Assembly: GCA_030681555.1 (NCBI GenBank) | Contig: JAUXRW010000157.1 | Location: 1-50,134 of the forward strand | From: Acidimicrobiales bacterium | GTDB taxonomy: Bacteria > Actinomycetota > Acidimicrobiia > Acidimicrobiales > VFJN01 | Length of the DNA stretch: 50,134 nucleotides | Direction: 5' to 3' | Shown here: piece by piece, positions 33,023 to 41,759 of the stretch | Layout of the letters: each line of letters begins with the position of its first letter | How positions within the stretch are numbered: position 1 is the stretch's first letter | The notes under the pieces: model-generated | Seen by the model: the letters and a program-made list of their open reading frames with translations, nothing else | Told to the model about the DNA's origin: nothing | Database searches by the model: none | Translations under genes and position numbers: made by a program

Positions 33023-34416
33023 CTACCGCGCGCTGACGCGCTCGTGCAGGTCTTCGCGCGTCCAGTTGCGTCCATCGCGGTCGACGGCGATGCGAGTCGC
33101 TCGGAGGGCTCGTCGCATCGCGCGCCGGTACCGAGCAGCGTCGACGACAGCGCGGATCACGGGATCAGGTGCCCCCGTCTTTCCATCGATGCGGAAGAAA
33201 GTTCGCTGAGAGACCGGATAGTGGAAGAAGCTCCGCCGAGAGCACTCTCGTCGTTCAGGCCGCAACGGGTTCGAGCCGGTGAGTCCGAGGAGCTCGGCGC
33301 TCGTGTACAGACGACTGGGCCGTCCTCGCCCGCTCGGTTGCACCGTTCCGTGCTCCACGAGGATGCCGGCAGCGGCGAGCTCTGCCAGCGCCGCGTTCGC
33401 GGACTTCAACGGGATGGCGAGCTCGCTCGCCACGGTCGGACCCGTGAGCACGAGATGCCGAGGCAGGAGGTCGAGCACGCGCCAGGCCGCGGCATCGCTC
33501 CGAACGCGCCTCGAGTCCGCTCGAGGCCCGGCGAGTCGCTCACGCCACTCGCGCTGCAGTCGCCCGACCGATGCGACCAGCTCCTGTTGCGCTCGGCCGG
33601 CGCCCGACACCGCCTCCGCGAACCAACGGACCCACGCGTTGTGGTCTCCCAGGCGAAACAGCACGAGCCCAGAGCTGTAGCCACCGACGTCGGCAGCGAT
33701 ACGGGCGCTACCGGCGGCGGCGTCACGAGCGACAGGCGGCGGACGAAAATCCACGCGACGAGCACGCGCCCAACGCGCCCGTTGCCGTCGGCGAAGGGAT
33801 GGATGATCTCGAACTGCGCGTGAGCGATCGCGGCTTGGCTCACGGGGTCCAGGTCGTCGCGGTTGACGTAAGCGATGAGATCGTCGACCAGGGCGGGGAC
33901 CTCGTCCGGCGGCGGTGTCACGAGGTGGGCGTCGAGCGGTGACGTGCCGCCGATCCAGCCCTGCTCCGTTCGAAGCACGCCGACGTGCTGGGCGGGCGTC
34001 GGACTCCCGGTCATGAGCGTCCGGTGCCACCCTCACAGGCTTTTGACCGTGAGAGGCCCGACGTGCGCCTCCTCGACCGCCTCAGCCACCGCGGCGAGGT
34101 TCGCCGCCACCCACGCAGCGGCCGATGGAACCCCACTCTCGTCGGCCTCAGCGAGGACGATGTCGACGACCGGCGCGGTCACGCCCTCGATAAAGGACGA
34201 CGCCACACCCTCCGCTCGCAGCAGGAGCCGAGCCAGCGCGGCGAAGTCCTCCGGCATGGTTTCGGCGCCGTGCTCGACAGCCGCGTGCGCCCGGGCTGCC
34301 TCGGCGACGGTCCGGGCGTCGAGCCACAGGTCCCGATCATCCAGCCGGGTCGGCACAAAGGCGCGCGCTCGTCGGCCTCGCCACACGATCGGAACCTCCA
34401 CGCCCGCTGGCTCCAT
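33023..34416 (-). pseudogene. broken Fic family protein gene (copy 1)
   Basis: This is a disrupted copy of the intact Fic gene at 40575-41738, closely similar throughout. Reading from ATG 34416, the frame is stopped by TGA at 34033-34035, where the intact copy has TGC (Cys). The same frame then resumes ('WHRTLMTGSPTPAQHVGVL') through the Fic core HPFADGNGRVGR. A frameshift near 33710-33720 follows 'LVTPPP', after which the winged-helix-like C-terminal half continues in another frame to 33023. The inhibitory helix motif SSFIEG is retained. Unlike copy 2, the end is extended by ~75 residues ('PVIRAVVDAARYRRAMRRAL', 'WTREDLHERVSAR'). With two lesions the protein cannot be made. Confidence 0.88.
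33191..33250. repeat. two imperfect 30-bp tandem units at the 3' end of Fic copy 1
   Basis: Units 33191-33220 and 33221-33250 share GCGGAAGAA/GTGGAAGAA followed by CGCTGAGAG/CGCCGAGAG. Closely related units, three of them, occur at 40472-40558 downstream of Fic copy 2. They are part of the duplicated module. Confidence 0.7.
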
Positions 34417-34419
34417 GAG

Positions 34420-34458
34420 CCGCCTTTCGTACGCCTACTGCTGTAAGTGTACGTTATT
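34420..34458 (-). promoter_or_regulatory. promoter/operator region duplicated in front of both Fic copies
   Basis: The 16-base GTAAGTGTACGTTATT (34443-34458) recurs identically at 41765-41780 in front of the intact Fic gene, together with the adjoining CGTACG segment. It is the AT-richest point of the locus and presumably contains the Fic promoter. On the minus strand, TACACT and TACATT/TACAGC are possible -10 hexamers. Confidence 0.5.
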
Positions 34459-34466
34459 CGGGCGGG

Positions 34467-34813
34467 TCAGCCCCAGAAGATCGAGATGGGGTCGGCCTCG
34501 ACCTCCTCGAGGAGATCCCGGATCGACGGAGTCGGTGGGGTCTGGTCGTAGACGTGGAACTTCGAGTGGCGGTCCCGCCAGTAGAGGCTCCCCTCCCGGC
34601 GTGCCTTCACATAGCGAAGGCGAGCGATCGGACGGCGCGTCGACTCGGGGCCGTAGTCCTCGCGCCACGCGGACGGCATTCAAGGATCGTGAGCGCGCCA
34701 GCCTCGACCGCGAGCTCGTACTCCACCTCGTCACGAGCATCGAACGGCATCTCTGCGTTGAGCTCGTCGACGAAGCGTCGAGCGCGCGCAACGTCGAGCT
34801 CAGGAAGTTCCAC
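34467..34813 (-). pseudogene. frameshifted DUF3024 family gene
   Basis: From ATG 34813 one frame gives 'MELPELDVARARRFVDELNA' and 'YELAVEAGALTILECRP'. The adjoining frame continues as 'WREDYGPESTRRPIARLRYV', 'YWRDRHSKFHVYDQTPPTP' and ends 'ADPISIFWG' at 34467. Together they make a complete DUF3024 protein of ~115 residues. One base has been lost near 34670, between 'LECRP' and 'WRED'. DUF3024 has no assigned function. It is followed 49 bases downstream by the ImmA/IrrE pseudogene's end on the same strand. Confidence 0.8.
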
Positions 34814-34861
34814 GATCGCCTCGCATGTGACACCTTCCGCCGGCGCCGCGGTAGGGCGACA

Positions 34862-35372
34862 TCAGCGAACCCCGAGACGGTCGGCGAGCCTGTCGAACGT
34901 GGATGCCCTCTTCACGTCGAGCAACCGAAAGGCTCGCGTGTACGGATTGCGACCCTCCTTCGTGCTCGCGATCAGCGCTCGCGCGAACCGACGGCTCACC
35001 TGAGCCGCCTTGGTGTTGTGGTGGTAAACGCCAACGCCGCCGCGGGTCGCGAGTAACTGGGCGACACGCACGGGTTCCACGTCCAGCTCGACGAGGTACT
35101 CCTCCCAGGTCAGCGCGCCGGCCTCGCGCAGCCGACCGAGAACCACCTGGGGGCTGACGCGGAAGTGCTCGGCAAGTGGCTGCAGCTGGACCCGCAGGTT
35201 CCCGTTCGCATTGAGCCGGTCGCGGAACTCGGCCATCGGCACGAGGAGCTCGGCAGCGACCTGGTTGCATCACCGCTCGACGTCGTTGGCGCGAACGGAA
35301 CGCGGGTCGAGATCGGAGAGCGCCGTCTCACCGAGCCCGAGGTGGGCGAGCTCGTGCACGAGCGCCTCATCG
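34862..35372 (-). pseudogene. ImmA/IrrE-type metallopeptidase gene with a premature TGA
   Basis: The minus strand encodes a zinc-metallopeptidase of the ImmA/IrrE family: 'HELAHLGLGETALSDLDPRS' with the HExxH metal site near 35342-35356, then 'VRANDVER', a TGA at 35270-35272, and in the same frame 'CNQVAAELLVPMAEFRDRL' to 'RALIASTKEGRNPYTRAF' and 'FDRLADRLGVR'. Related proteins have Trp at the stop position, so TGG has become TGA. The N-terminal part ahead of the HELAH motif is also missing or frameshifted. Intact members cleave XRE-type repressors of mobile elements or toxin-antitoxin pairs; no such repressor remains nearby. Confidence 0.8.
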
Positions 35373-35460
35373 GCAGGCGCGAGAATCGTAGATCTGGCCG
35401 TCGCCGGTCGTCTTGACAACGGTGCCGCCCTGCAGCAGGGCGGAATCAGAGCCCGCGCCC
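35373..35460 (-). other. short cyclase-like motif remnant
   Basis: Between the ImmA pseudogene and the stop of the next gene, one minus-strand frame reads 'LLQGGTVVKTTGDGQIYDSRA', closely resembling the metal-binding 'VVKTTGDG' segment of class III nucleotidyl cyclases. Only about 15 residues match, so this may be a gene scrap or coincidence. Confidence 0.3.
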
Positions 35461-35462
35461 GC

Positions 35463-38057
35463 TCATGCCGGGACGGTTGCGGAGAAGAAGCTGCGGAGCG
35501 CCTCGGCGATGTCGGCGCGCACCCTCGCTCCCGACAGCACAATGTCGACCATGGTCAGCGAAGTGTGGGTGTGTCCACGGCCGAACACCCGCCGCACCGA
35601 GACTCCGGCGCTCTCGAGCGCGTCGGCGTATGCGGCCCCCTCGTCGCGCAGCGGGTCGAACTCGCAGTAGACGACCGTTGCCGGCGGAAGCCCGGCGAGG
35701 TTCTCTGCCCGCAACGGCGACACTCGGGGATCGAGGCGGTCGGAGGGATCGACGTAGTGGTCCCAGAACCAGCGCATCATCGCCGTCGTGAGGGTGTAAC
35801 CCTCGGCGTTCTCCTCGTAGCTCGACCGCGAGAAGTCGTAGTTGGTGACGGGGTTCACGAGCAGCTGGCCGACCAGGTCGGGACCGCCCGCATCGCGTGC
35901 GAGACGGGCGACGACGGTTGCGAGGTTGCCGCCGGCGCTCCAGCCGGCCACGGCCAGCTGGCCCGGGATGCCGCCGAGCTCGATGGTGTTGGCTGCCACC
36001 CACTCCAACGCGGCGAAGGCGTCGTCGACGGCGGCGGGGAACCGGTGCTCGGGTGCGTGCCGGTAGTCGGCCGACACCACAACGGCGCCGGAGCGCGCGC
36101 AGAGGTCGCGGCAGAACGGATCGTCGGAGTCGTGGCTGCCGAGCACCCACCCGCCACCGTGGTAGTACACGACGACGGAATGCGGGCCGGCGCCCTCGGG
36201 CCGGTACAGCCGGTAACGCAGATCGCCTGCCGCTCCGGGGCACACGCCGTCGACGATCTCGGCCACGTCGGGCCCTGGTGGACGCATCCCCGCGCCCTGT
36301 TCGGAGAACGAGCGCGCCTCGGCCGGCGACATCGTGTCCATCACCGGCAGGTCGAGCGAGGCCATGATGTCGAGGACCATCTTCACGTCCGGTTGGAGCC
36401 GGCGAACGATGCCGTCGTTGCACTGGACGCCGGCGAGCCCGGTGAGCTCGAACCCGAGGTAGCCGCGCTCGACGACCTCGTTGCAGATGGCACGGTAGGG
36501 CCCGACACCGCCGATGTAGGGCAGGAACACGCGTGGCTTGCCTGGCACGTTGGCGCCCATGTACCACGAGTTGGCCCGCGGGTAGAGGGTGATGTCGGCG
36601 CAGTCGTTGACGTGCTGCACCCATCCGGCCTCGGCCGTGGCGGTCGGCTCGATCGTGGTGAGACCCTTCTCTCTCATGTCGGAGATGCGATCGGCGATCC
36701 ACTCGACGTGCTGCTCGATCGACACCGTCATGTTCGACAGCACCGAGGGGCTGCCCGGCCCCGTCACGAGAAACAGGTTGGGGAAGCCATCGGTCATGAG
36801 GCCGAGGTACGTGACGGGGCCGTCGGCCCACTTCTGCTTCAGGGTGATGCCGTCCTTGCCCTCGATGTCGACGGCCACGACAGCGCCGGTCATCGCGTCG
36901 AAGCCCGTCGCGAAGACGATGGCGTCGAACTCCATCGACTCGTCCACGGTGTCGACACCGGTTTCGGTGATCGTCTTGAGGGGGTGCTTGCGGAGGTCGA
37001 CGAGGCGAACGTGGGGCAGGTTGTAGGTCTCGAAATAGCTGGTGTCGAGGCACGGCCGCTTCGTGCCGAACGGGTAGTCCTTGGGGCACAGCGCCTCGGC
37101 CGTCTCTGGGTCGTTCACCATCGCGCGGATCTTCTCCCGGAACATCTCAGCCACGCGCTCGTTGGCCACCGGGTTCACCGCCTGGTCGGCGAACACGCTG
37201 ACCGAGAACAGCCCGCCCCGCTCCCAACCCGCCTCGAACCGGGCGCGGGCGTCCTCGTCGGACACCATCGACGACGGCTGGACGTCGCTGGTGGCGGGCA
37301 CGCCGGCGAGCGACCACTTCGCCGCCTCGCGGTACGCGGCGCGATCGTTCTTCAGCTCGGCGAGGGCGTCAGGCGGGGGCGGCCCGTTGCGGGCCGGGAT
37401 CGAGTAGGCCGGCGTGCGCTGGAACACCGTGAGCTGCGCCGCCTGCTCGGCGATCACCGGGATCGACTGGATCGCCGACGAGCCGGTGCCGATCACTGCG
37501 ACGCGCTTGGCGGCGAAGTCGACGCCCTCGTGGGGCCACCGGCTCGTGAAGTAGACCTCGCGACCGAAGCGGTCGGCGCCCTCGATGTCGACCTCCTTCG
37601 GGACCGACAGGCACCCGCTCGCCATCACGTAGTAGCGGCACGAAATGAGCTGGCCGTCGTCGGTACGGATGCGCCACAGACCGGCTTCGCCGTCCCAGTT
37701 CGCGGCGGCGACACGGGTGCCGAAGGTGATGTCGCGTCGCAGGTCGTGCTTCTCGGCGACGAACTGGAGGTAGCGGAGGATCTCGGGCTGGGTGGCGTAC
37801 TTCTCCGACCAGGTCCACTCGTCCTCGAGCTCGGAGTCGAAGCCATAGCTGTAATCGGTCGTCGGGATGTCGCAGCGAGCGCCGGGGTAGCGGTTCCAGT
37901 ACCAGGTGCCGCCGACATCGTCGCCGGTCTCGAAGGCCCGCGCGCTGAGGCCGAGCTGGCGCAATCGGTACAGCATGTAGAGGCCGGCAAACCCGGCGCC
38001 CACCACCACGACCTCGACGTCGGGACGGCTCTCACGTGCTCCGTTCTCCTCCACCAC
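35463..38057 (-). CDS. fusion: N-terminal Baeyer-Villiger-type flavin monooxygenase + C-terminal alpha/beta-hydrolase
   Basis: An 864-residue protein with the same two activities as the 30530 gene but in the opposite order. Residues ~10-535 form the flavin monooxygenase: FAD loop GAGFAG 20-25, NADPH loop GTGSSA 190-195, and '[13 protein letters not shown]' at 381-393. Its Baeyer-Villiger fingerprint is imperfect: F164 and W174 are kept, but the Gly and His positions are R166 and F170. Residues ~600-864 are an HSL-type hydrolase: HGGG 633-636, nucleophile S707 in GWSAGG, D801 in 'EFDPLRDEG', and a histidine at 829 or 831. The start is GTG 38057, preceded by GAGGGGG; the frame stays open to 38162. 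Monooxygenase and hydrolase sequences differ clearly from the other fusion, implying independent origin. Confidence 0.92.
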   Translation of the reverse strand: MVEENGARESRPDVEVVVVGAGFAGLYMLYRLRQLGLSARAFETGDDVGGTWYWNRYPGARCDIPTTDYSYGFDSELEDEWTWSEKYATQPEILRYLQFVAEKHDLRRDITFGTRVAAANWDGEAGLWRIRTDDGQLISCRYYVMASGCLSVPKEVDIEGADRFGREVYFTSRWPHEGVDFAAKRVAVIGTGSSAIQSIPVIAEQAAQLTVFQRTPAYSIPARNGPPPPDALAELKNDRAAYREAAKWSLAGVPATSDVQPSSMVSDEDARARFEAGWERGGLFSVSVFADQAVNPVANERVAEMFREKIRAMVNDPETAEALCPKDYPFGTKRPCLDTSYFETYNLPHVRLVDLRKHPLKTITETGVDTVDESMEFDAIVFATGFDAMTGAVVAVDIEGKDGITLKQKWADGPVTYLGLMTDGFPNLFLVTGPGSPSVLSNMTVSIEQHVEWIADRISDMREKGLTTIEPTATAEAGWVQHVNDCADITLYPRANSWYMGANVPGKPRVFLPYIGGVGPYRAICNEVVERGYLGFELTGLAGVQCNDGIVRRLQPDVKMVLDIMASLDLPVMDTMSPAEARSFSEQGAGMRPPGPDVAEIVDGVCPGAAGDLRYRLYRPEGAGPHSVVVYYHGGGWVLGSHDSDDPFCRDLCARSGAVVVSADYRHAPEHRFPAAVDDAFAALEWVAANTIELGGIPGQLAVAGWSAGGNLATVVARLARDAGGPDLVGQLLVNPVTNYDFSRSSYEENAEGYTLTTAMMRWFWDHYVDPSDRLDPRVSPLRAENLAGLPPATVVYCEFDPLRDEGAAYADALESAGVSVRRVFGRGHTHTSLTMVDIVLSGARVRADIAEALRSFFSATVPA

Positions 38058-38353
38058 GAACCCCCTCGGGCACCCGACACCGCGATGACACCAACACCAC
38101 GCTCCACGAGCATTACGAAGGGACTTCCAATGCGTCAAGGCGTACTGCGGATGGGGCATCACCCTCGATGGGTTCCTCCGCGGTGCCGCCGGCTACGAGG
38201 ACTGGGAATTGCCGCCCAAGGACGACGAGGTCGTCGCGTGGAACGAATGGCGGGGATCTGCTCGCGGTTTCGCCGTTCGCGCGCTCGAGCGTCTCAGGTC
38301 GATCTCGACGCCATGCTGGCCGCTGGCCGGCCGGACGCCGCGTGAGGCCCGTC
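38058..38353. other. 296-base region before the luciferase-like pseudogene
   Basis: No intact gene was recognised. A plus-strand frame ending TGA at 38343-38345 ('RASQVDLDAMLAAGRPDAA') looks like the natural C-terminus of a lost gene that preceded the monooxygenase pseudogene, but the family could not be identified. Confidence 0.3.
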
Positions 38354-38829
38354 ATGATCGGACTCGCACTCGCCCAGGTCGGCTCCTTCGCCGACCCCAC
38401 CACCGTCACGACCATGGCCGAGGAGGCCGAGCGTCGTGGCTACGGCGAGCTCTGGGTGCTCGATCGGCTGCTCGACCCGGTCAAGCCCAAGTCGAGCTAC
38501 CCCGGCACGTCAGACGGCTCGCTTCCTCCGGAGCAGCGGGTCGCGCTCGATCCGCTGCTCACGCCGGGGGGTTCGCCGTCGCCCCCTCAGGCGTGCGCCC
38601 GAAGCCGGTGCAGACGCCGCGCCCGCCCGTGTTGCTCGCCGCCTACACGCCGGCGGGTCTGGTGCGAGCCGGGACGCGGGCTGACGGCTGGACGCCGGCA
38701 GGGCTCGATCTGGCCACGACCGCGGCCATGTGGCCGGTCGTCACGGGTGCCGCGACCGAGGCGGGCGTATGGGGCCAGACGCTTCGGGCACGGAACGCTC
38801 CGCCGGCAGCGTTCCTCGCCGACGTCTGA
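38354..38829 (+). pseudogene. luciferase-like monooxygenase gene with internal deletion and frameshift
   Basis: The N-terminus from ATG 38354 is a good F420/flavin-type luciferase-like monooxygenase ('MIGLALAQVGSFADPTTV', 'RRGYGELWVLDRLLDPVKP', 'DGSLPPEQRVALDPLLTP'). Homology in that frame ends near 38570. A second frame then carries a later part of the same family ('GVRPKPVQTPRPPVLLAA', 'GLVRAGTRADGWTPAGLD') to the stop at 38827-38829. About 100 central residues are missing. It is therefore a deletion derivative. A different scrap of this family lies at 22625-22725. Confidence 0.82.
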
Positions 38830-38866
38830 TCGTCGGTGCGATGCGCATCGCGCCGACCCGGGCTGG

Positions 38867-38921
38867 CCCGAATGTGCGGCGGTTCCGTACCGAAACGGTG
38901 CGCAACCGCCACACATTCGGG
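38867..38921. terminator. long near-perfect hairpin between convergent genes
   Basis: An 18-base arm at 38867-38884 pairs with 38904-38921 at 17 of 18 positions, with a 19-base loop containing a smaller CCGT/ACGG stem. It lies between the convergent ends of the luciferase-like pseudogene and the hydrolase gene, six bases from the latter's stop, so a bidirectional terminator is likely. Confidence 0.6.
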
Positions 38922-38926
38922 TGGGG

Positions 38927-39961
38927 TCACACCGTCCGGGCGAACTCGGCAATGGACGCCGCGGTGTCGCGCGAGATGTCGGGGCACATGAACGGGAGGA
39001 TCTCGGTGCCGTGGGCTGTGCCGAGCACCGTGCGGGCCCGAGCCGGCTGGCCGGAGCGCAGCAGCAGCCGGTAGAACTCGATGCCCTCGTCGCGCAAGGG
39101 GTCGCACTCGTTCACCGAGATGTAGACCGGCGGAAGGCCCTTCACGTCCTCCTCGGTGGCGAAGCCGGGCCACGCGAGCGGGTTCTTCTCGTTGTACGCT
39201 TCGATGCCGTAGCCCATCGCGCCACGGTTGTTGTGTAGGTCGAGGAGGATCCCGTTGTTCTCGATCGAGGACGGCAGATCCTCGCGGGGCCACGAGCCTG
39301 CGATATAGGGACACAGCGCGTACAGCCCCTTGACGAGGCCGATGTCGCCGTCCTGCTTCAGCTTGAGGCCGGTCGCGAGCGTGAGGTTCCCGCCGCCGCT
39401 CTCGCCGGCAACGATGATCCGGCCGGCGTCGATGCCCAGGTCGGCAGCGTGGTCGAGGACCCACTTCAGGCCAGACAAGCAGTCGTTCAGACCAGCGGGG
39501 AACGGCGCCACCTCCTCGCAGGACGACGGCGACACGCAGTTGCGGAAGTCGACCATCGCCACGGCCACGCCCTGGGCGGCGATGATGCGACCCCACGCCC
39601 GGTAGTTCCCGTCGTAGGCTGAGAGCGACGCCATCCCGCCACCGTGGATGTAGTACACGCACGGCAGCGGCGCGCCCGGCGAGGTCGGCCGGATGAAGCG
39701 CAGGTGGATCGTGTTCCCGTCGGGCTGGGACGTGACCGCGTGGTCGGTGACGTCGAGGCCCTTCGACGGTGCGATCTCCTCATTGTCGGCCGAATCGAGC
39801 AGCGCGGTGATCATCTGGCGCTGGGCGATGGCCTCGGGCGTCGACGCCTCAGTCACGAGCTGCTCCCTGCTCTCGGCGTCGGTCGTCGTCATGCTCGGGA
39901 ACGCCGCGAGGACCGCCTTGATGCGCGGGTCGAGGCGTGGATCGTTCGCGATGTCGGCCAT
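38927..39961 (-). CDS. alpha/beta-hydrolase (HSL-type esterase)
   Basis: A 344-residue cytoplasmic esterase. Oxyanion motif HGGG is at 106-109, nucleophile S188 in GESGGGN, acid D in 'VNECDPLRDEG' and catalytic H in 'GTAHGTEILPF'. A helical cap region of ~95 residues precedes the core ('TEASTPEAIAQRQMITALL'). No signal peptide is visible. It is the third hydrolase of this type in 10 kb, next to the two monooxygenase-hydrolase fusions, and could act on similar esters. ATG 39961. Confidence 0.92.
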   Translation of the reverse strand: MADIANDPRLDPRIKAVLAAFPSMTTTDAESREQLVTEASTPEAIAQRQMITALLDSADNEEIAPSKGLDVTDHAVTSQPDGNTIHLRFIRPTSPGAPLPCVYYIHGGGMASLSAYDGNYRAWGRIIAAQGVAVAMVDFRNCVSPSSCEEVAPFPAGLNDCLSGLKWVLDHAADLGIDAGRIIVAGESGGGNLTLATGLKLKQDGDIGLVKGLYALCPYIAGSWPREDLPSSIENNGILLDLHNNRGAMGYGIEAYNEKNPLAWPGFATEEDVKGLPPVYISVNECDPLRDEGIEFYRLLLRSGQPARARTVLGTAHGTEILPFMCPDISRDTAASIAEFARTV

Positions 39962-40574
39962 GCGCGAGACCGTATCCCCCGGGTGGCCCCGCGCGTCGGG
40001 CGGTTTCGGCCGTCCTCAGCCAGCTCCGAGGTACGCGCTGACGATGCCGCTGCACGGGTCGAACCTCGGCAGCCCCGCGGAACGTGCTCGGAGGTCAGCG
40101 AACGCAGCGCGCGCGGAGATCGCCGTCGAGCTCCTGGACGAGCATCACGGCCGCCACGACGACGACGGGCCGGACCTCGGTCGGTACCACCACGAACACC
40201 TGCTTTGCAGTGCATGCCCGGAGGTGGCGCCCGGCGATGGTGCCAGCCAACCTGGTCTTGCCGGCGCCAGGTAACCACGACCCGAGCCGAAAACGGCAAG
40301 AGACGAGCCTGTCGCACGCGCTCGTACAGGTCTTCGCGACGCCACATCGGGCCACCGCGATCGGATCGGTTGCGGAGCGCCCGGCGCGCGCGCCGCGATG
40401 GCGCCGCGATAGCGGGCCTCGGCGACGACCCTGCGGACCACGTAGACAGCATGCCGACGGGTGTCGGCGATGTGGAAGAAAACCGCTGAGAGACCCAATA
40501 GTGAAAGGAATCCGCCGAGAGACCCGGATAGCGGAAGAAAACCCGGTGAGAGCCCCTGACGCCTCCGCGCCCGA
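39962..40574 (-). pseudogene. remnant zone: helicase P-loop fragment and degenerate Fic-tail module
   Basis: This 613-base stretch has no intact gene. Around 40180-40275 the minus strand reads 'WLPGAGKTRLAGTIAGRHLR' and 'TAKQVFVVVPTE', the Walker A and following strand of a DEAD/DEAH-type helicase, cut off after ~35 residues. From ~40290 to 40500, frames shifted against each other give 'VYVVRRVVAEARYRGAIAAR' and 'MWRREDLYERVRQARLL', which match the C-terminal extension of Fic copy 1 ('IRAVVDAARYRRAMRRA', 'WTREDLHERV'). A further piece ending 'PRFDPCSGIVSAYLGAG' near 40018 was not identified. Confidence 0.6.
40472..40558. repeat. three imperfect 29-30-bp tandem units at the 3' end of Fic copy 2
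   Basis: Units start at 40472, 40501 and 40531. Each begins GTGGAAGAA-like and contains CCGCTGAGAGACCC or a close variant; the third is truncated. There are no unique spacers between them, so it is not a CRISPR. Two related units are found at the equivalent place of Fic copy 1. Confidence 0.72.
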
Positions 40575-41738
40575 TCACGCTCGGAGCGGGTTCGATCCGG
40601 CGAGGCCGAGCAGCTCGGCGCTCATGTAGAGGCGACTCGGCCGTCCTCGTCCGCTCCCCTGCACCGTGCCGTGCTCGACGAGGACGCCGGCGTCGACGAG
40701 GTCGCGCAGGGCAGCACTCGCCGACTTCAACGGCACGTCGATCTCTCTCGCCACGATCGGTCCGGTCAGCATGAGATGCCGGGGGAGCAGGTCGAGCGCG
40801 CGCCACGCTGCTGCATCGCTGCGCACGCGACGAGAGCCTTCACGAGGTGCTGACAACCGCTCTCTCCACTCGCGCTGCAGTCGCTCGACCGATGCGACCA
40901 GCTCCTGCTGCGCACGGCCGGCGCCCGACACCGCCTCGGCGAGCCATCGCACCCACGAGTCGTGGTCACCCATGCGAAACAGCACGAGGCCCGATCCGTA
41001 GCCCCCGACATCAGCAGCGATCCGTGCGCTGACCGGCGGCGGCGTCACGAGCGACAGACGGCGAACGAGAATCCACGCGATGAGCACACGACCGACGCGC
41101 CCATTGCCGTCGGCGAAGGGGTGGATGATCTCGAACTGTGCGTGAGCGATCGCCGCTTGGCTGACCGGATCGACGTCGTCGCGGTTCACGTAGGCGACCA
41201 GATCGTCGACGAGCCCCGGCACCTTGTCCGGTGGCGGCGTCACGAGGTGCGCGTCGAGCGGCGAAGTTCCGCCGATCCAGCCCTGCTCCGTTCGAAGCAC
41301 GCCAACGTGCTGGGCAGGCGTCGGGCTACCGGTCATGAGCGTCCGATGCCAAGCACACAGGCTCTCGACTGTGAGAGGCCCGGCGTGCGCCTCCTCAACG
41401 GCCTCGGTCACCGCGGCGAGGTTCGCCGCCACCCACGCAGCGGCCGATGGAGCCCCACTCTCGTCCGCCTCAGCAAGGACGATGTCCACGACGGGCGCGG
41501 TCACGCCCTCGATGAACGACGACGCCACGCCCTCCGCTCGCAGGAGAAGCCTCGCCAATGCTGCGAAGTCCTCGGGCATCGTCTCGGCGCCATGCTCGAC
41601 AGCGGCCTGGGCCCGAGCGGTGTCCGCCACAGTCCGGGCGTCGAGTGACAGGTCCCGTTCGTCCAAACGGGTCGGCACGAACGCGCGCGTTCGCCGGCCT
41701 CGCCACACCATCGGGATTTCAACGCCCGCTGACTCCAC
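40575..41738 (-). CDS. Fic family protein, class II (N-terminal inhibitory helix)
   Basis: A 387-residue Fic-domain protein. The catalytic core HPFADGNGRVGR (residues 206-217) is complete, so nucleotide transfer, usually AMP, onto a target hydroxyl is likely. The N-terminal inhibitory motif [S/T]xxxE[G/N] is present as S73-x3-E77-G78 (SSFIEG), which defines class II self-inhibited Fic proteins. A C-terminal winged-helix-like region follows ('LVDAGVLVEHGTVQGSGRGR'). The start is GTG 41738. Target proteins are not predictable; many such proteins act as toxin- or stress-related modifiers. A broken near copy lies at 33023-34416. Confidence 0.93.
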   Translation of the reverse strand: MESAGVEIPMVWRGRRTRAFVPTRLDERDLSLDARTVADTARAQAAVEHGAETMPEDFAALARLLLRAEGVASSFIEGVTAPVVDIVLAEADESGAPSAAAWVAANLAAVTEAVEEAHAGPLTVESLCAWHRTLMTGSPTPAQHVGVLRTEQGWIGGTSPLDAHLVTPPPDKVPGLVDDLVAYVNRDDVDPVSQAAIAHAQFEIIHPFADGNGRVGRVLIAWILVRRLSLVTPPPVSARIAADVGGYGSGLVLFRMGDHDSWVRWLAEAVSGAGRAQQELVASVERLQREWRERLSAPREGSRRVRSDAAAWRALDLLPRHLMLTGPIVAREIDVPLKSASAALRDLVDAGVLVEHGTVQGSGRGRPSRLYMSAELLGLAGSNPLRA

Positions 41739-41759
41739 GAGCCGCCTTCCGTACGCTTA

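Noticed and set aside
33023-35542. Possible recoding of TGA, since both Fic copy 1 and ImmA/IrrE have an in-frame TGA followed by continued homology
   Set aside because: The replaced residues differ (Cys and Trp), Fic copy 1 also has a true frameshift, and TGA serves as a normal stop in many intact, overlapping genes of the window.
35211-38345. 1044-codon plus-strand open frame
   Set aside because: It is the exact antisense of the monooxygenase-hydrolase fusion and ImmA remnant; the GC-rich third positions of the real gene keep the opposite strand free of stops.
40472-40558. Possible CRISPR-like array of 29-30-bp repeats
   Set aside because: The units follow one another directly with no unique spacers, are imperfect, and no cas gene is present.
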